Positions 35,703 through 49,229 of a stretch of DNA of 64,000 bases are shown piece after piece (position 1 is the first letter of the stretch; each line of letters opens with the position of its first letter). The notes under the pieces are model-generated. The model saw only the letters and a list, made by a program, of their open reading frames with translations, was not told the DNA's origin and did not search any database. The position numbers were made by a program, and so were the translations under genes. The stretch is from Metellina segmentata (lineage: Eukaryota; Arthropoda; Arachnida; Araneae; Tetragnathidae): NCBI GenBank assembly GCA_947359465.1, contig OX375883.1:94624293-94688292 (forward strand), in the 5' to 3' direction.

Positions 35703-38700
35703 GATGTAATTTCTAAGGGAATGAAAATTATTTGACTGAGATGTGGGGAGAGTGTTTTGTGTGAAGTATTCCAATAGAAATTAACGTGCTGATGAGCGAA
35801 ATGGGAGGGGTCTTTGTAATTTCAAAGCTCCCAATCCAAGTTCTCAGGCGATGTAATTTCTAAGGGAATGAAAATTATTTGACTGAGATGTGGGGAGAGT
35901 GTTTTGTGTGAAGTATTCCCATATAAATTAACGTGCTGCCGAGCGAAATGGGAGGGGTCTTTGTAATTTCAAAGCTCACAATCCAAGTTCTCAGGAGATG
36001 TAATTTCTATGGGAATGAAAAGGTATTTGACTGAGATGTGGGGAGAGTGTTTTGTGTGAAGTATTCCCATAGAAATTAACGTGCTGCCGAGCGAAATGGG
36101 AGGGGTCTTTGTAAATTCAAAGCTCCCAATCCAAGTTCTCAGGCGATGTAATTTCTAAGGGAATGAAAAGCTATTTGTCTGAGATGTGGGAAGAGTGTTT
36201 TGTGTGAAGTATTCCCATAGAAATTAACGTGCTGCCGAGCGAAATGGGAGGGGTCTTTGTAATTTCAAAGCTCCCAATCCAAGTTCTCAGGCGATGTAAT
36301 TTCTATGGGAATGAAAAGGTATTTGACTGAGATGTGGGGAGAGTTTTTTGTGTGAAGTATTCCCATAGAAATTAACGTGCTGCCGAGCGAAATGGGAGGG
36401 GTCTTTGTAATTTCAAAGCTCCCAATCCAAGTTCTCAGGCGATGTAATTTCTATGGGAATGAAAAGGTATTTGACTGAGATGTATGGAGAGTGTTTTGTG
36501 TGAAGTATTCCCATAGAAATTAACGTGCTGCCGAGCGAAATGGGAGGGGTCTTTGTAATTTCAAAGCTCCCAATCCAAGTTCTCAGGCGATGTAATTTCT
36601 ATGGGAATGAAAAGGTATTTGACTGAGATGTGGGGAGAGTGTTTTGTGTGAAGTATTCCCATAGAAATTAACGTGCTGCCGAGCGAAATGGGAGGAGTCT
36701 TTGTAATTTCAAAGCTTCCAATCCAAGTTCTCAGGCGATGTAATTTCTAAGGGAATGAAAATTATTTGACTGAGATGTGGGGAGAGTGTTTTGTGTGAAG
36801 TATTCCCATAGAAATTAACGTGCTGACGAGCGAAATGGGAGGGGTCTTTGTAATTTCAAAGCTCCCAATCCAAGTTCTCAGGCGATGTAATTTCTAAGGG
36901 AATGAAAATTATTTGACTGAGATGTGGGGACAGTGTTTTGTGTGAAGTATTCCAATAGAAATTAACTTGCTGCCGAGCGAAATGGGAGGGGTCTTTGTAT
37001 TTTCAAAGCTCCCAATCCAAGTTCTCAGGCGATGCAATTTCTATGGGAATGAAAAGGTATTTGACTGAGATGTGGGGAGAGTGTTTTGTGTGAAGTATTC
37101 CCATAGAAATTAACGTGCTGCCGAGCGAAATGGGAGGGGTCTTTGTAAATTCAAAGCTCCCAATCCAAGTTCTCAGGCGATGTAATTTCTAAGGGAATGA
37201 AAAGCTATTTGTCTGAGATGTGGGGAGAGTGTTTTGTGTGAAGTATTCCCATATAAATTAACGTGCTGCCGAGCGAAATGGGAGGGGTCTTTGTAATTTC
37301 AAAGCTCCCAATCCAAGTTCTCAGGCGATGTAATTTCTAAGGGAATGAAAAGGTATTTGACTGAGATGTGGGGAGAGTGTTTTGTGTGAAGTATTCCCAT
37401 AGAAATTAACGTGCTGCCGAGCGAAATGGGAGGGGTCTTTGTAATTTCAAAGCTCCCAATCCAAGTTCTCAGGCGATGTAATTTCTATGGGAATGAAAAG
37501 GTATTTGACTGAGATGTGGGGAGAGTGTTTTGTGTGAAGTATTCTAATAGAAATTAACGTGCTGCCGAGCGAAATGGGAGCGGTCTTTGTAATTTCAAAG
37601 CTCCCAATCTAAGTTCTCAGGCGATGTAATTTCTAAGGGAATGAAAAGGTATTTGACTGAGATGTGGGGAGAGTGTTTTGTGTGAAGTATTCCCATAGAA
37701 ATTAACGTGCTGCCGAGCGAAATGGGAGGGGTCTTTGTAATTTCAAAGCTCCCAATCCAAGTTCTCAGGCGATGTAATTTCTATGGGAATGAAAAGGTAT
37801 TTGACTGAGATGTGGGGAGAGTGTTTTGTGTGAAGTATTCCCATAGAAATTAACGTGCTACCGAGCGAAATGGGAGGGGTCTTTAAAATTTCAAAGCTCC
37901 CAATCCAAGTTCTCAGGTGATGTAATTTCTAAGGGAATGAAAATTATTTGACTGAGATGTGGGGAGAGTGTTTTTTGTGAAGTATTCCAATAGAAATTAA
38001 CGTGCTGATGAGCGAAATGGGAGGGGTCTTTGTAATTTCAAAGCTCCCAATCCAAGTTCTCAGGCGATGTAATTTCTAAGGGAATGAAAATTATTTGACT
38101 GAGATGTGGGGAGAGTGTTTTGTGTGAAGTATTCCCATATAAATTAACGTGCTGCCGAGCGAAATGGGAGGGGTCTTTGTAATTTCAAAGCTCACAATCC
38201 AAGTTCTCAGGCGATGTAATTTCTATGGGAATGAAAAGGTATTTGACTGAGATGTGGGGAGAGTGTTTTGTGTGAAGTATTCCCATAGAAATTAACGTGC
38301 TGCCGAGCGAAATGGGAGGGGTCTTTGTAAATTCAAAGCTCCCAATCCAAGTTCTCAGGCGATGTAATTTCTAAGGGAATGAAAAGCTATTTGTCTGAGA
38401 TGTGGGAAGAGTGTTTTGTGTGAAGTATTCCCATAGAAATTAACGTGCTGCCGAGCGAAATGGGAGGGGTCTTTGTAATTTCAAAGCTCCCAATCCAAGT
38501 TCTCAGGCGATGTAATTTCTATGGGAATGAAAAGGTATTTGACTGAGATGTGGGGAGAGTTTTTTGTGTGAAGTATTCCCATAGAAATTAACGTGCTGCC
38601 GAGCGAAATGGGAGGGGTCTTTGTAATTTCAAAGCTCCCAATCCAAGTTCTCAGGCGATGTAATTTCTATGGGAATGAAAAGGTATTTGACTGAGATGTA

Positions 38701-40294
38701 TGGAGAGTGTTTTGTGTTAAGTATTCCCATAGAAATTAACGTGCTGCCGAGCGAAATGGGAGGGGTCTTTGTAATTTCAAAGCTCCCAATCCAAGTTCTC
38801 AGGCGATGTAATTTCTATGGGAATGAAAAGGTATTTGACTGAGATGTGGGGAGAGTGTTTTGTGTGAAGTATTCCCATAGAAATTAACGTGCTGCCGAGC
38901 GAAATGGGAGGAGTCTTTGTAATTTCAAAGCTTCCAATCCAAGTTCTCAGGCGATGTAATTTCTAAGGGAATGAAAATTATTTGACTGAGATGTGGGGAG
39001 AGTGTTTTGTGTGAAGTATTCCCATAGAAATTAACGTGCTGACGAGCGAAATGGGAGGGGTCTTTGTAATTTCAAAGCTCCCAATCCAAGTTCTCAGGCG
39101 ATGTAATTTCTAAGGGAATGAAAATTATTTGACTGAGATGTGGGGACAGTGTTTTGTGTGAAGTATTCCAATAGAAATTAACTTGCTGCCGAGCGAAATG
39201 GGAGGGGTCTTTGTATTTTCAAAGCTCCCAATCCAAGTTCTCAGGCGATGCAATTTCTATGGGAATGAAAAGGTATTTGACTGAGATGTGGGGAGAGTGT
39301 TTTGTGTGAAGTATTCCCATAGAAATTAACGTGCTGCCGAGCGAAATGGGAGGGGTCTTTGTAAATTCAAAGCTCCCAATCCAAGTTCTCAGGCGATGTA
39401 ATTTCTAAGGGAATGAAAAGCTATTTGTCTGAGATGTGGGGAGAGTGTTTTGTGTGAAGTATTCCCATATAAATTAACGTGCTGCCGAGCAAAATGGGAG
39501 GGGTCTTTGTAATTTCAAAGCTCCCAATCCAAGTTCTCAGGCGATGTAATTTCTAAGGGAATGAAAAGGTATTTGACTGAGATGTGGGGAGAGTGTTTTG
39601 TGTGAAGTATTCCCATAGAAATTAACGTGCTGCCGAGCGAAATGGGAGGGGTCTTTGTAATTTCAAAGCTCCCAATCCAAGTTCTCAGGCGATGTAATTT
39701 CTATGGGAATGAAAAGGTATTTGACTGAGATGTGGGGAGAGTGTTTTGTGTGAAGTATTCCCATAGAAATTAACGTGCTGCCGAGCGAAATGGGAGCGGT
39801 CTTTGTAATTTCAAAGCTCCCAATCTAAGTTCTCAGGCGATGTAATTTCTAAGGGAATGAAAAGGTATTTGACTGAGATGTGGGGAGAGTGTTTTGTGTG
39901 AAGTATTCCCATAGAAATTAACGTGCTGCCGAGCGAAATGGGAGGGGTCTTTGTAATTTCAAAGCTCCCAATCCAAGTTCTCAGGCGATGTAATTTCTAT
40001 GGGAATGAAAAGGTATTTGACTGAGATGTGGGGAGAGTGTTTTGTGTGAAGTATTCCCATAGAAATTAACGTGCTACCGAGCGAAATGGGAGGGGTCTTT
40101 AAAATTTCAAAGCTCCCAATCCAAGTTCTCAGGTGATGTAATTTCTAAGGGAATGAAAATTATTTGACTGAGATGTGGGGAGAGTGTTTTGTGTGAAGTA
40201 TTCCAATAGAAATTTACGTGCTGATGAGCGAAATGGGAGGGGTCTTTGTAATTTCAAAGCTCCCAATCCAAGTTCTCAGGCGATGTAATTTCTA
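35703..40294. repeat. 15-mer pair of the second HOR family (2216-bp step)
   Basis: Bases 35703-38078 match 37919-40294 at offset 2216 (15 x 148 minus 4). Tags ccaatag with gctgatgag, gctcacaat, gtaaattc, gtgggaagag (36189, 38405), ggggacagtg (36929, 39145), aacttgctgcc and gggagcggtc recur in order. Scattered differences exist (for example gtgttttttgtg near 37970, gagcaaaatgg near 39487). In the second copy aattaacg after ccaatag has become aatttacg (40203), a change that marks all later copies until about 60161. Confidence 0.83.
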
Positions 40295-43200
40295 TGGGAA
40301 TGAAAAGGTATTTGACTGAGATGTGGGGAGAGTGTTTTGTGTGAAGTATTCCCATAGAAATTAACGTGCTGCCGAGCGAAATGGGAGGGGTCTTTGTAAA
40401 TTCAAAGCTCCCAATCCAAGTTCTCAGGCGATGTAATTTCTAAGGGAATGAAAAGCTATTTGTCTGAGATGTGGGGAGAGTGTTTTGTGTGAAGTATTCC
40501 CATATAAATTAACGTGCTGCCGAGCGAAATGGGAGGGGTCTTTGTAATTTCAAAGCTCCCAATCCAAGTTCTCAGGCGATGTAATTTCTAAGGGAATGAA
40601 AAGGTATTTGACTGAGATGTGGGGAGAGTGTTTTGTGTGAAGTATTCCCATAGAAATTAACGTGCTGCCGAGCGAAATGGGAGGGGTCTTTGTAATTTCA
40701 AAGCTCCCAATCCAAGTTCTCAGGCGATGTAATTTCTATGGGAATGAAAAGGTATTTGACTGAGATGTGGGGAGAGTGTTTTGTGTGAAGTATTCCCATA
40801 GAAATTAACGTGCTGCCGAGCGAAATGGAAGGGGTCTTTGTAATTTCAAAGCTCCCAATCCAAGTTCTCAGGCGATGTAATTTCTATGGGAATGAAAAGG
40901 TATTTGACTGAGATGTGGGGAGAGTGTTTTGTGTGAAGTATTCCCATAGAAATTAACGTGCTACCGAGCGAAATGGGAGGGGTCTTTAAAATTTCAAAGC
41001 TCCCAATCCAAGTTCTCAGGTGATGTAATTTCTAAGGGAATGAAAATTATTTGACTGAGATGTGGGGAGAGTGTTTTGTGTGAAGTATTCCAATAGAAAT
41101 TTACGTGCTGATGAGCGAAATGGGAGGGGTCTTTGTAATTTCAAAGCTCCCAATCCAAGTTCTCAGGCGATGTAATTTCTATGGGAATGAAAAGGTATTT
41201 GACTGAGATGTGGGGAGAGTGTTTTGTGTGAAGTATTCCCATAGAAATTAACGTGCTGCCGAGCGAAATGGGAGGGGTCTTTGTAAATTCAAAGCTCCCA
41301 ATCCAAGTTCTCAGGCGATGTAATTTCTAAGGGAATGAAAAGCTATTTGTCTGAGATGTGGGGAGAGTGTTTTGTGTGAAGTATTCCCATATAAATTAAC
41401 GTGCTGCCGAGCGAAATGGGAGGGGTCTTTGTAATTTCAAAGCTCCCAATCCAAGTTCTCAGGCGATGTAATTTCTAAGGGAATGAAAAGGTATTTGACT
41501 GAGATGTGGGGAGAGTGTTTTGTGTGAAGTATTCCCATAGAAATTAACGTGCTGCCGAGCGAAATGGGAGGGGTCTTTGTAATTTCAAAGCTCCCAATCC
41601 AAGTTCTCAGGCGATGTAATTTCTATGGGAATGAAAAGGTATTTGACTGAGATGTGGGGAGAGTGTTTTGTGTGAAGTATTCCCATAGAAATTAACGTGC
41701 TGCCGAGCGAAATGGAAGGGGTCTTTGTAATTTCAAAGCTCCCAATCCAAGTTCTCAGGCGATGTAATTTCTAAGGGAATGAAAAGGTATTTGACTGAGA
41801 TGTGGGAGAGTGTTTTGTGTGAAGTATTCCCATAGAAATTAACGTGCTGACGAGCGAAATGGGAGGGGTCTTTGTAATTTCAAAGCTCCCAATCCAAATT
41901 CTCAGGCGATGTAATTTCTATGGGAATGAAAAGGTATTTGACTGAGATGTGGGGAGAGTGTTTTGTGTGAAGTATTCCCATAGAAATTAACGTGCTGCCG
42001 AGCGAAATGGGAGGGGTCTTTGTAATTTCAAAGCTCCCAATCTAAGTTCTCAGGCGATGTAATTTCTAAGGGAATGAAAAGGTATTTGACTGAGATGTGG
42101 GGAGAGTGTTTTGTGTGAAGTATTCCCATAGAAATTAACGTGCTGCCGAGCGAAATGGGAGGGGTCTTTGTAATTTCAAAGCTCCCAATCCAAGTTCTCA
42201 GGCGATGTAATTTCTATGGGAATGAAAAGGTATTTGACTGAGATGTGGGGAGAGTGTTTTGTGTGAAGTATTCCCATAGAAATTAACGTGCTGCCGAGCG
42301 AAATGGGAGGTGTCTTTGTAATTTCAAAGCTCCCAATCCAAGTTCTCAGGCGATGTAATTTCTATGGGAATGAAAAGGTATTTGACTGAGATGTATGAAG
42401 AGTGTTTTGTGTGAAGTATTCCCATAGAAATTAACGTGCTGCTGAGCGAAATGGGAGGGGTCTTTGTAATTTCAAAGCTCCCAATCCAAGTTCTCAGGCG
42501 ATGTAATTTCTATGGGAATGAAAAGGTATTTGACTGAGATGTGGGGAGAGTGTTTTGTGTGAAGTATTCCCATAGAAATTAACGTGCTGCCGAGCAAAAT
42601 GGGAGGTGTCTTTGTAATTTCAAAGCTCCCAATCAAAGTTCTCAGGCTATGTATTTTCTAAGGGAATGAAAAGGTATTTGACTGAGATGTGGGGAGAGTG
42701 TTTTGTGTGAAGTATTCCCATAGAAATTAACGTGCTGCCGAGCGAAATGGGAGGGGTCTTTGTAATTTCAAAGCTCCCAATCCAAGTTCTCAGGCGATGT
42801 AATTTCTATGGGAATGAAAAGGTATTTGACTGAGATGTGGGGAGAGTGTTTTGTGTGAAGTATTCCCATAGAAATTAACGTGCTGCCGAGCGAAATGGGA
42901 GGGGTCTTTGTAATTTCAAAGCTCACAATCCAAGTTCTCAGGCGATGTAATTTCTATGGGAATGAAAAGGTATTTGACTGAGATGTGGGGAGAGTGTTTT
43001 GTGTGAAGTATTCCCATAGAAATTAACGTGCTGCCGAGCGAAATGGAAGGGGTCTTTGTAATTTCAAAGCTCCCAATCCAAGTTCTCAGGCGATGTAATT
43101 TCTATGGGAATGAAAAGGTATTTGACTGAGATGTGGGGAGAGTGTTTTGTGTGAAGTATTCCCATAGAAATTAACGTGCTACCGAGCGAAATGGGAGGGG

Positions 43201-45264
43201 TCTTTAAAATTTCAAAGCTCCCAATCCAAGTTCTCAGGTGATGTAATTTCTAAGGGAATGAAAATTATTTGACTGAGATGTGGGGAGAGTGTTTTGTGTG
43301 AAGTATTCCAATAGAAATTTACGTGCTGATGAGCGAAATGGGAGGGGTCTTTGTAATTTCAAAGCTCCCAATCCAAGTTCTCAGGCGATGTAATTTCTAT
43401 GGGAATGAAAAGGTATTTGACTGAGATGTGGGGAGAGTGTTTTGTGTGAAGTATTCCCATAGAAATTAACGTGCTGCCGAGCGAAATGGGAGGGGTCTTT
43501 GTAAATTCAAAGCTCCCAATCCAAGTTCTCAGGCGATGTAATTTCTAAGGGAATGAAAAGCTATTTGTCTGAGATGTGGGGAGAGTGTTTTGTGTGAAGT
43601 ATTCCCATATAAATTAACGTGCTGCCGAGCGAAATGGGAGGGGTCTTTGTAATTTCAAAGCTCCCAATCCAAGTTCTCAGGCGATGTAATTTCTAAGGGA
43701 ATGAAAAGGTATTTGACTGAGATGTGGGGAGAGTGTTTTGTGTGAAGTATTCCCATAGAAATTAACGTGCTGCCGAGCGAAATGGGAGGGGTCTTTGTAA
43801 TTTCAAAGCTCCCAATCCAAGTTCTCAGGCGATGTAATTTCTATGGGAATGAAAAGGTATTTGACTGAGATGTGGGGAGAGTGTTTTGTGTGAAGTATTC
43901 CCATAGAAATTAACGTGCTGCCGAGCGAAATGGAAGGGGTCTTTGTAATTTCAAAGCTCCCAATCCAAGTTCTCAGGCGATGTAATTTCTAAGGGAATGA
44001 AAAGGTATTTGACTGAGATGTGGGAGAGTGTTTTGTGTGAAGTATTCCCATAGAAATTAACGTGCTGACGAGCGAAATGGGAGGGGTCTTTGTAATTTCA
44101 AAGCTCCCAATCCAAATTCTCAGGCGATGTAATTTCTATGGGAATGAAAAGGTATTTGACTGAGATGTGGGGAGAGTGTTTTGTGTGAAGTATTCCCATA
44201 GAAATTAACGTGCTGCCGAGCGAAATGGGAGGGGTCTTTGTAATTTCAAAGCTCCCAATCTAAGTTCTCAGGCGATGTAATTTCTAAGGGAATGAAAAGG
44301 TATTTGACTGAGATGTGGGGAGAGTGTTTTGTGTGAAGTATTCCCATAGAAATTAACGTGCTGCCGAGCGAAATGGGAGGGGTCTTTGTAATTTCAAAGC
44401 TCCCAATCCAAGTTCTCAGGCGATGTAATTTCTATGGGAATGAAAAGGTATTTGACTGAGATGTGGGGAGAGTGTTTTGTGTGAAGTATTCCCATAGAAA
44501 TTAACGTGCTGCCGAGCGAAATGGGAGGTGTCTTTGTAATTTCAAAGCTCCCAATCCAAGTTCTCAGGCGATGTAATTTCTATGGGAATGAAAAGGTATT
44601 TGACTGAGATGTATGAAGAGTGTTTTGTGTGAAGTATTCCCATAGAAATTAACGTGCTGCTGAGCGAAATGGGAGGGGTCTTTGTAATTTCAAAGCTCCC
44701 AATCCAAGTTCTCAGGCGATGTAATTTCTATGGGAATGAAAAGGTATTTGACTGAGATGTGGGGAGAGTGTTTTGTGTGAAGTATTCCCATAGAAATTAA
44801 CGTGCTGCCGAGCAAAATGGGAGGTGTCTTTGTAATTTCAAAGCTCCCAATCAAAGTTCTCAGGCTATGTATTTTCTAAGGGAATGAAAAGGTATTTGAC
44901 TGAGATGTGGGGAGAGTGTTTTGTGTGAAGTATTCCCATAGAAATTAACGTGCTGCCGAGCGAAATGGGAGGGGTCTTTGTAATTTCAAAGCTCCCAATC
45001 CAAGTTCTCAGGCGATGTAATTTCTATGGGAATGAAAAGGTATTTGACTGAGATGTGGGGAGAGTGTTTTGTGTGAAGTATTCCCATAGAAATTAACGTG
45101 CTGCCGAGCGAAATGGGAGGGGTCTTTGTAATTTCAAAGCTCACAATCCAAGTTCTCAGGCGATGTAATTTCTATGGGAATGAAAAGGTATTTGACTGAG
45201 ATGTGGGGAGAGTGTTTTGTGTGAAGTATTCCCATAGAAATTAACGTGCTGCCGAGCGAAATGG
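40295..45264. repeat. Nested 6-mer and 15-mer duplications
   Basis: The ccaatag/aatttacg unit recurs at 40203, 41090 and 43308. The first step, 887 bp, is a 6-mer with a 147-bp unit. The second, 2218 bp, is a 15-mer. Bases 40708-43046 match 42926-45264 at offset 2218, about 2.3 kb. Shared tags are gaaatggaaggg, tgtgggagagtg (a 147-bp unit lacking one g, at 41801 and 44019), ccaaattctc, gatgtatgaagag (42391, 44609), gctgctgagcg and tcaggctatg. Confidence 0.84.
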
Positions 45265-48200
45265 GAGGGGTCTTTGTAAATTCAAAGCTCCCAATCCAAG
45301 TTCTCAGGCGATGTAATTTCTAAGGGAATGAAAAGCTATTTGTCTGAGATGTGGGAAGAGTGTTTTGTGTGAAGTATTCCCATAGAAATTAACGTGCTGC
45401 CGAGCGAAATGGGAGGGGTCTTTGTAATTTCAAAGCTCCCAATCCAAGTTCTCAGGCGATGTAATTTCTATGGGAATGAAAAGGTATTTGACTGAGATGT
45501 GGGGAGAGTTTTTTGTGTGAAGTATTCCCATAGAAATTAACGTGCTGCCGAGCGAAATGGGAGGGGTCTTTGTAATTTCAAAGCTCCCAATCCAAGTTCT
45601 CAGGCGATGTAATTTCTATGGGAATGAAAAGGTATTTGACTGAGATGTATGGAGAGTGTTTTGTGTTAAGTATTCCCATAGAAATTAACGTGCTGCCGAG
45701 CGAAATGGGAGGGGTCTTTGTAATTTCAAAGCTCCCAATCCAAGTTCTCAGGCGATGTAATTTCTATGGGAATGAAAAGGTATTTGACTGAGATGTGGGG
45801 AGAGTGTTTTGTGTGAAGTATTCCCATAGAAATTAACGTGCTGCCGAGCGAAATGGGAGGAGTCTTTGTAATTTCAAAGCTTCCAATCCAAGTTCTCAGG
45901 CGATGTAATTTCTAAGGGAATGAAAATTATTTGACTGAGATGTGGGGAGAGTGTTTTGTGTGAAGTATTCCCATAGAAATTAACGTGCTGACGAGCGAAA
46001 TGGGAGGGGTCTTTGTAATTTCAAAGCTCCCAATCCAAGTTCTCAGGCGATGTAATTTCTAAGGGAATGAAAATTATTTGACTGAGATGTGGGGACAGTG
46101 TTTTGTGTGAAGTATTCCAATAGAAATTAACTTGCTGCCGAGCGAAATGGGAGGGGTCTTTGTATTTTCAAAGCTCCCAATCCAAGTTCTCAGGCGATGC
46201 AATTTCTATGGGAATGAAAAGGTATTTGACTGAGATGTGGGGAGAGTGTTTTGTGTGAAGTATTCCCATAGAAATTAACGTGCTGCCGAGCGAAATGGGA
46301 GGGGTCTTTGTAAATTCAAAGCTCCCAATCCAAGTTCTCAGGCGATGTAATTTCTAAGGGAATGAAAAGCTATTTGTCTGAGATGTGGGGAGAGTGTTTT
46401 GTGTGAAGTATTCCCATATAAATTAACGTGCTGCCGAGCGAAATGGGAGGGGTCTTTGTAATTTCAAAGCTCCCAATCCAAGTTCTCAGGCGATGTAATT
46501 TCTAAGGGAATGAAAAGGTATTTGACTGAGATGTGGGGAGAGTGTTTTGTGTGAAGTATTCCCATAGAAATTAACGTGCTGCCGAGCGAAATGGGAGGGG
46601 TCTTTGTAATTTCAAAGCTCCCAATCCAAGTTCTCAGGCGATGTAATTTCTATGGGAATGAAAAGGTATTTGACTGAGATGTGGGGAGAGTGTTTTGTGT
46701 GAAGTATTCCCATAGAAATTAACGTGCTGCCGAGCGAAATGGGAGCGGTCTTTGTAATTTCAAAGCTCCCAATCTAAGTTCTCAGGCGATGTAATTTCTA
46801 AGGGAATGAAAAGGTATTTGACTGAGATGTGGGGAGAGTGTTTTGTGTGAAGTATTCCCATAGAAATTAACGTGCTGCCGAGCGAAATGGGAGGGGTCTT
46901 TGTAATTTCAAAGCTCCCAATCCAAGTTCTCAGGCGATGTAATTTCTATGGGAATGAAAAGGTATTTGACTGAGATGTGGGGAGAATGTTTTGTGTGAAG
47001 TATTCCCATAGAAATTAACGTGCTACCGAGCGAAATGGGAGGGGTCTTTAAAATTTCAAAGCTCCCAATCCAAGTTCTCAGGTGATGTAATTTCTAAGGG
47101 AATGAAAATTATTTGACTGAGATGTGGGGAGAGTGTTTTGTGTGAAGTATTCCAATAGAAATTTACGTGCTGATGAGCGAAATGGGAGGGGTCTTTGTAA
47201 TTTCAAAGCTCCCAATCCAAGTTCTCAGGAGATGTAATTTCTATGGGAATGAAAAGGTATTTGACTGAGATGTGGGGAGAGTGTTTTGTGTGAAGTATTC
47301 CCATAGAAATTAACGTGCTGCCGAGCGAAATGGGAGGGGTCTTTGTAAATTCAAAGCTCCCAATCCAAGTTCTCAGGCGATGTAATTTCTAAGGGAATGA
47401 AAAGCTATTTGTCTGAGATGTGGGGAGAGTGTTTTGTGTGAAGTATTCCCATATAAATTAACGTGCTGCCGAGCGAAATGGGAGGGGTCTTTGTAATTTC
47501 AAAGCTCCCAATCCAAGTTCTCAGGCGATGTAATTTCTAAGGGAATGAAAAGGTATTTGACTGAGATGTGGGGAGAGTGTTTTGTGTGAAGTATTCCCAT
47601 AGAAATTAACGTGCTGCCGAGCGAAATGGGAGGGGTCTTTGTAATTTCATAGCTCCCAATCCAAGTTCTCAGGCGATGTAATTTCTATGGGAATGAAAAG
47701 GTATTTGACTGAGATGTGGGGAGAGTGTTTTGTGTGAAGTATTCCCATAGAAATTAACGTGCTGCCGAGCGAAATGGAAGGGGTCTTTGTAATTTCAAAG
47801 CTCCCAATCCAAGTTCTCAGGCGATGTAATTTCTATGGGAATGAAAAGGTATTTGACTGAGATGTGGGGAGAGTGTTTTGTGTGAAGTATTCCCATAGAA
47901 ATTAACGTGCTACCGAGCGAAATGGGAGGGGTCTTTAAAATTTCAAAGCTCCCAATCCAAGTTCTCAGGTGATGTAATTTCTAAGGGAATGAAAATTATT
48001 TGACTGAGATGTGGGGAGAGTGTTTTGTGTGAAGTATTCCAATAGAAATTTACGTGCTGATGAGCGAAATGGGAGGGGTCTTTGTAATTTCAAAGCTCCC
48101 AATCCAAGTTCTCAGGCGATGTAATTTCTATGGGAATGAAAAGGTATTTGACTGAGATGTGGGGAGAGTGTTTTGTGTGAAGTATTCCCATAGAAATTAA

Positions 48201-48548
48201 CGTGCTGCCGAGCGAAATGGGAGGGGTCTTTGTAAATTCAAAGCTCCCAATCCAAGTTCTCAGGCGATGTAATTTCTAAGGGAATGAAAAGCTATTTGTC
48301 TGAGATGTGGGGATAGTGTTTTGTGTGAAGTATTCCCATATAAATTAACGTGCTGCCGAGCGAAATGGGAGGGGTCTTTGTAATTTCAAAGCTCCCAATC
48401 CAAGTTCTCAGGCGATGTAATTTCTAAGGGAATGAAAAGGTATTTGACTGAGATGTGGGGAGAGTGTTTTGTGTGAAGTATTCCCATAGAAATTAACGTG
48501 CTGCCGAGCGAAATGGGAGGGGTCTTTGTAATTTCAAAGCTCCCAATC
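45090..48548. repeat. 3.5-kb copy of 38141-41599 at a 6.9-kb distance
   Basis: At offset 6949 (47 x 148 minus 7) the tags gctcacaat (38192, 45141), gtgggaagag (38405, 45354), ggggacagtg (39145, 46094), gggagcggtc, gaaatggaagg (40824, 47773) and both ccaatag/aatttacg units (47152, 48039) match. A few private changes occur, such as gagaatg near 46985, caggagatg near 47229, tcatagctcc near 47648 and ggatagtg near 48312. The copy includes the 6-mer duplication, so the 6-mer event came first. Confidence 0.84.
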
Positions 48549-49229
48549 TAAGTTCTCAGGCGATGTAATTTCTAAGGGAATGAAAAGGTATTTGACTGAG
48601 ATGTGGGGAGAGTGTTTTGTGTGAAGTATTCCCATAGAAATTAACGTGCTGCCGAGCGAAATGGGAGGGGTCTTTGTAATTTCAAAGCTCCCAATCCAAG
48701 TTCTCAGGCGATGTAATTTCTATGGGAATGAAAAGGTATTTGACTGAGATGTGGGGAGAGTGTTTTGTGTGAAGTATTCCCATAGAAATTAACGTGCTGC
48801 CGAGCGAAATGGGAGGTGTCTTTGTAATTTCAAAGCTCCCAATCCAAGTTCTCAGGCGATGTAATTTCTATGGGAATGAAAAGGTATTTGACTGAGATGT
48901 ATGAAGAGTGTTTTGTGTGAAGTATTCCCATAGAAATTAACGTGCTGCTGAGCGAAATGGGAGGGGTCTTTGTAATTTCAAAGCTCCCAATCCAAGTTCT
49001 CAGGCGATGTAATTTCTATGGGAATGAAAAGGTATTTGACTGAGATGTGGGGAGAGTGTTTTGTGTGAAGTATTCCCATAGAAATTAACGTGCTGCCGAG
49101 CAAAATGGGAGGTGTCTTTGTAATTTCAAAGCTCCCAATCAAAGTTCTCAGGCTATGTATTTTCTAAGGGAATGAAAAGGTATTTGACTGAGATGTGGGG
49201 AGAGTGTTTTGTGTGAAGTATTCCCATAG
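48549..49229. repeat. Linker units copied from about 44260-44940
   Basis: Part of a match between 44115-45143 and 48403-49431 at offset 4288. Shared tags are aatctaag (44261, 48549), gatgtatgaagag (44609, 48897), gctgctgagcg, gagcaaaatgg and aatcaaag with tcaggctatg. It joins the 6.9-kb-distance copy to the 27-mer pair that follows. Confidence 0.8.

Noticed and set aside
42391..48902. The 4288-bp step here equals the 4288-bp HOR copy length at 22319-26606, suggesting a shared 29-mer.
   Set aside because: The monomer tags differ between the two places, and 29 units with four short ones can arise by different combinations; the equal number looks like coincidence.
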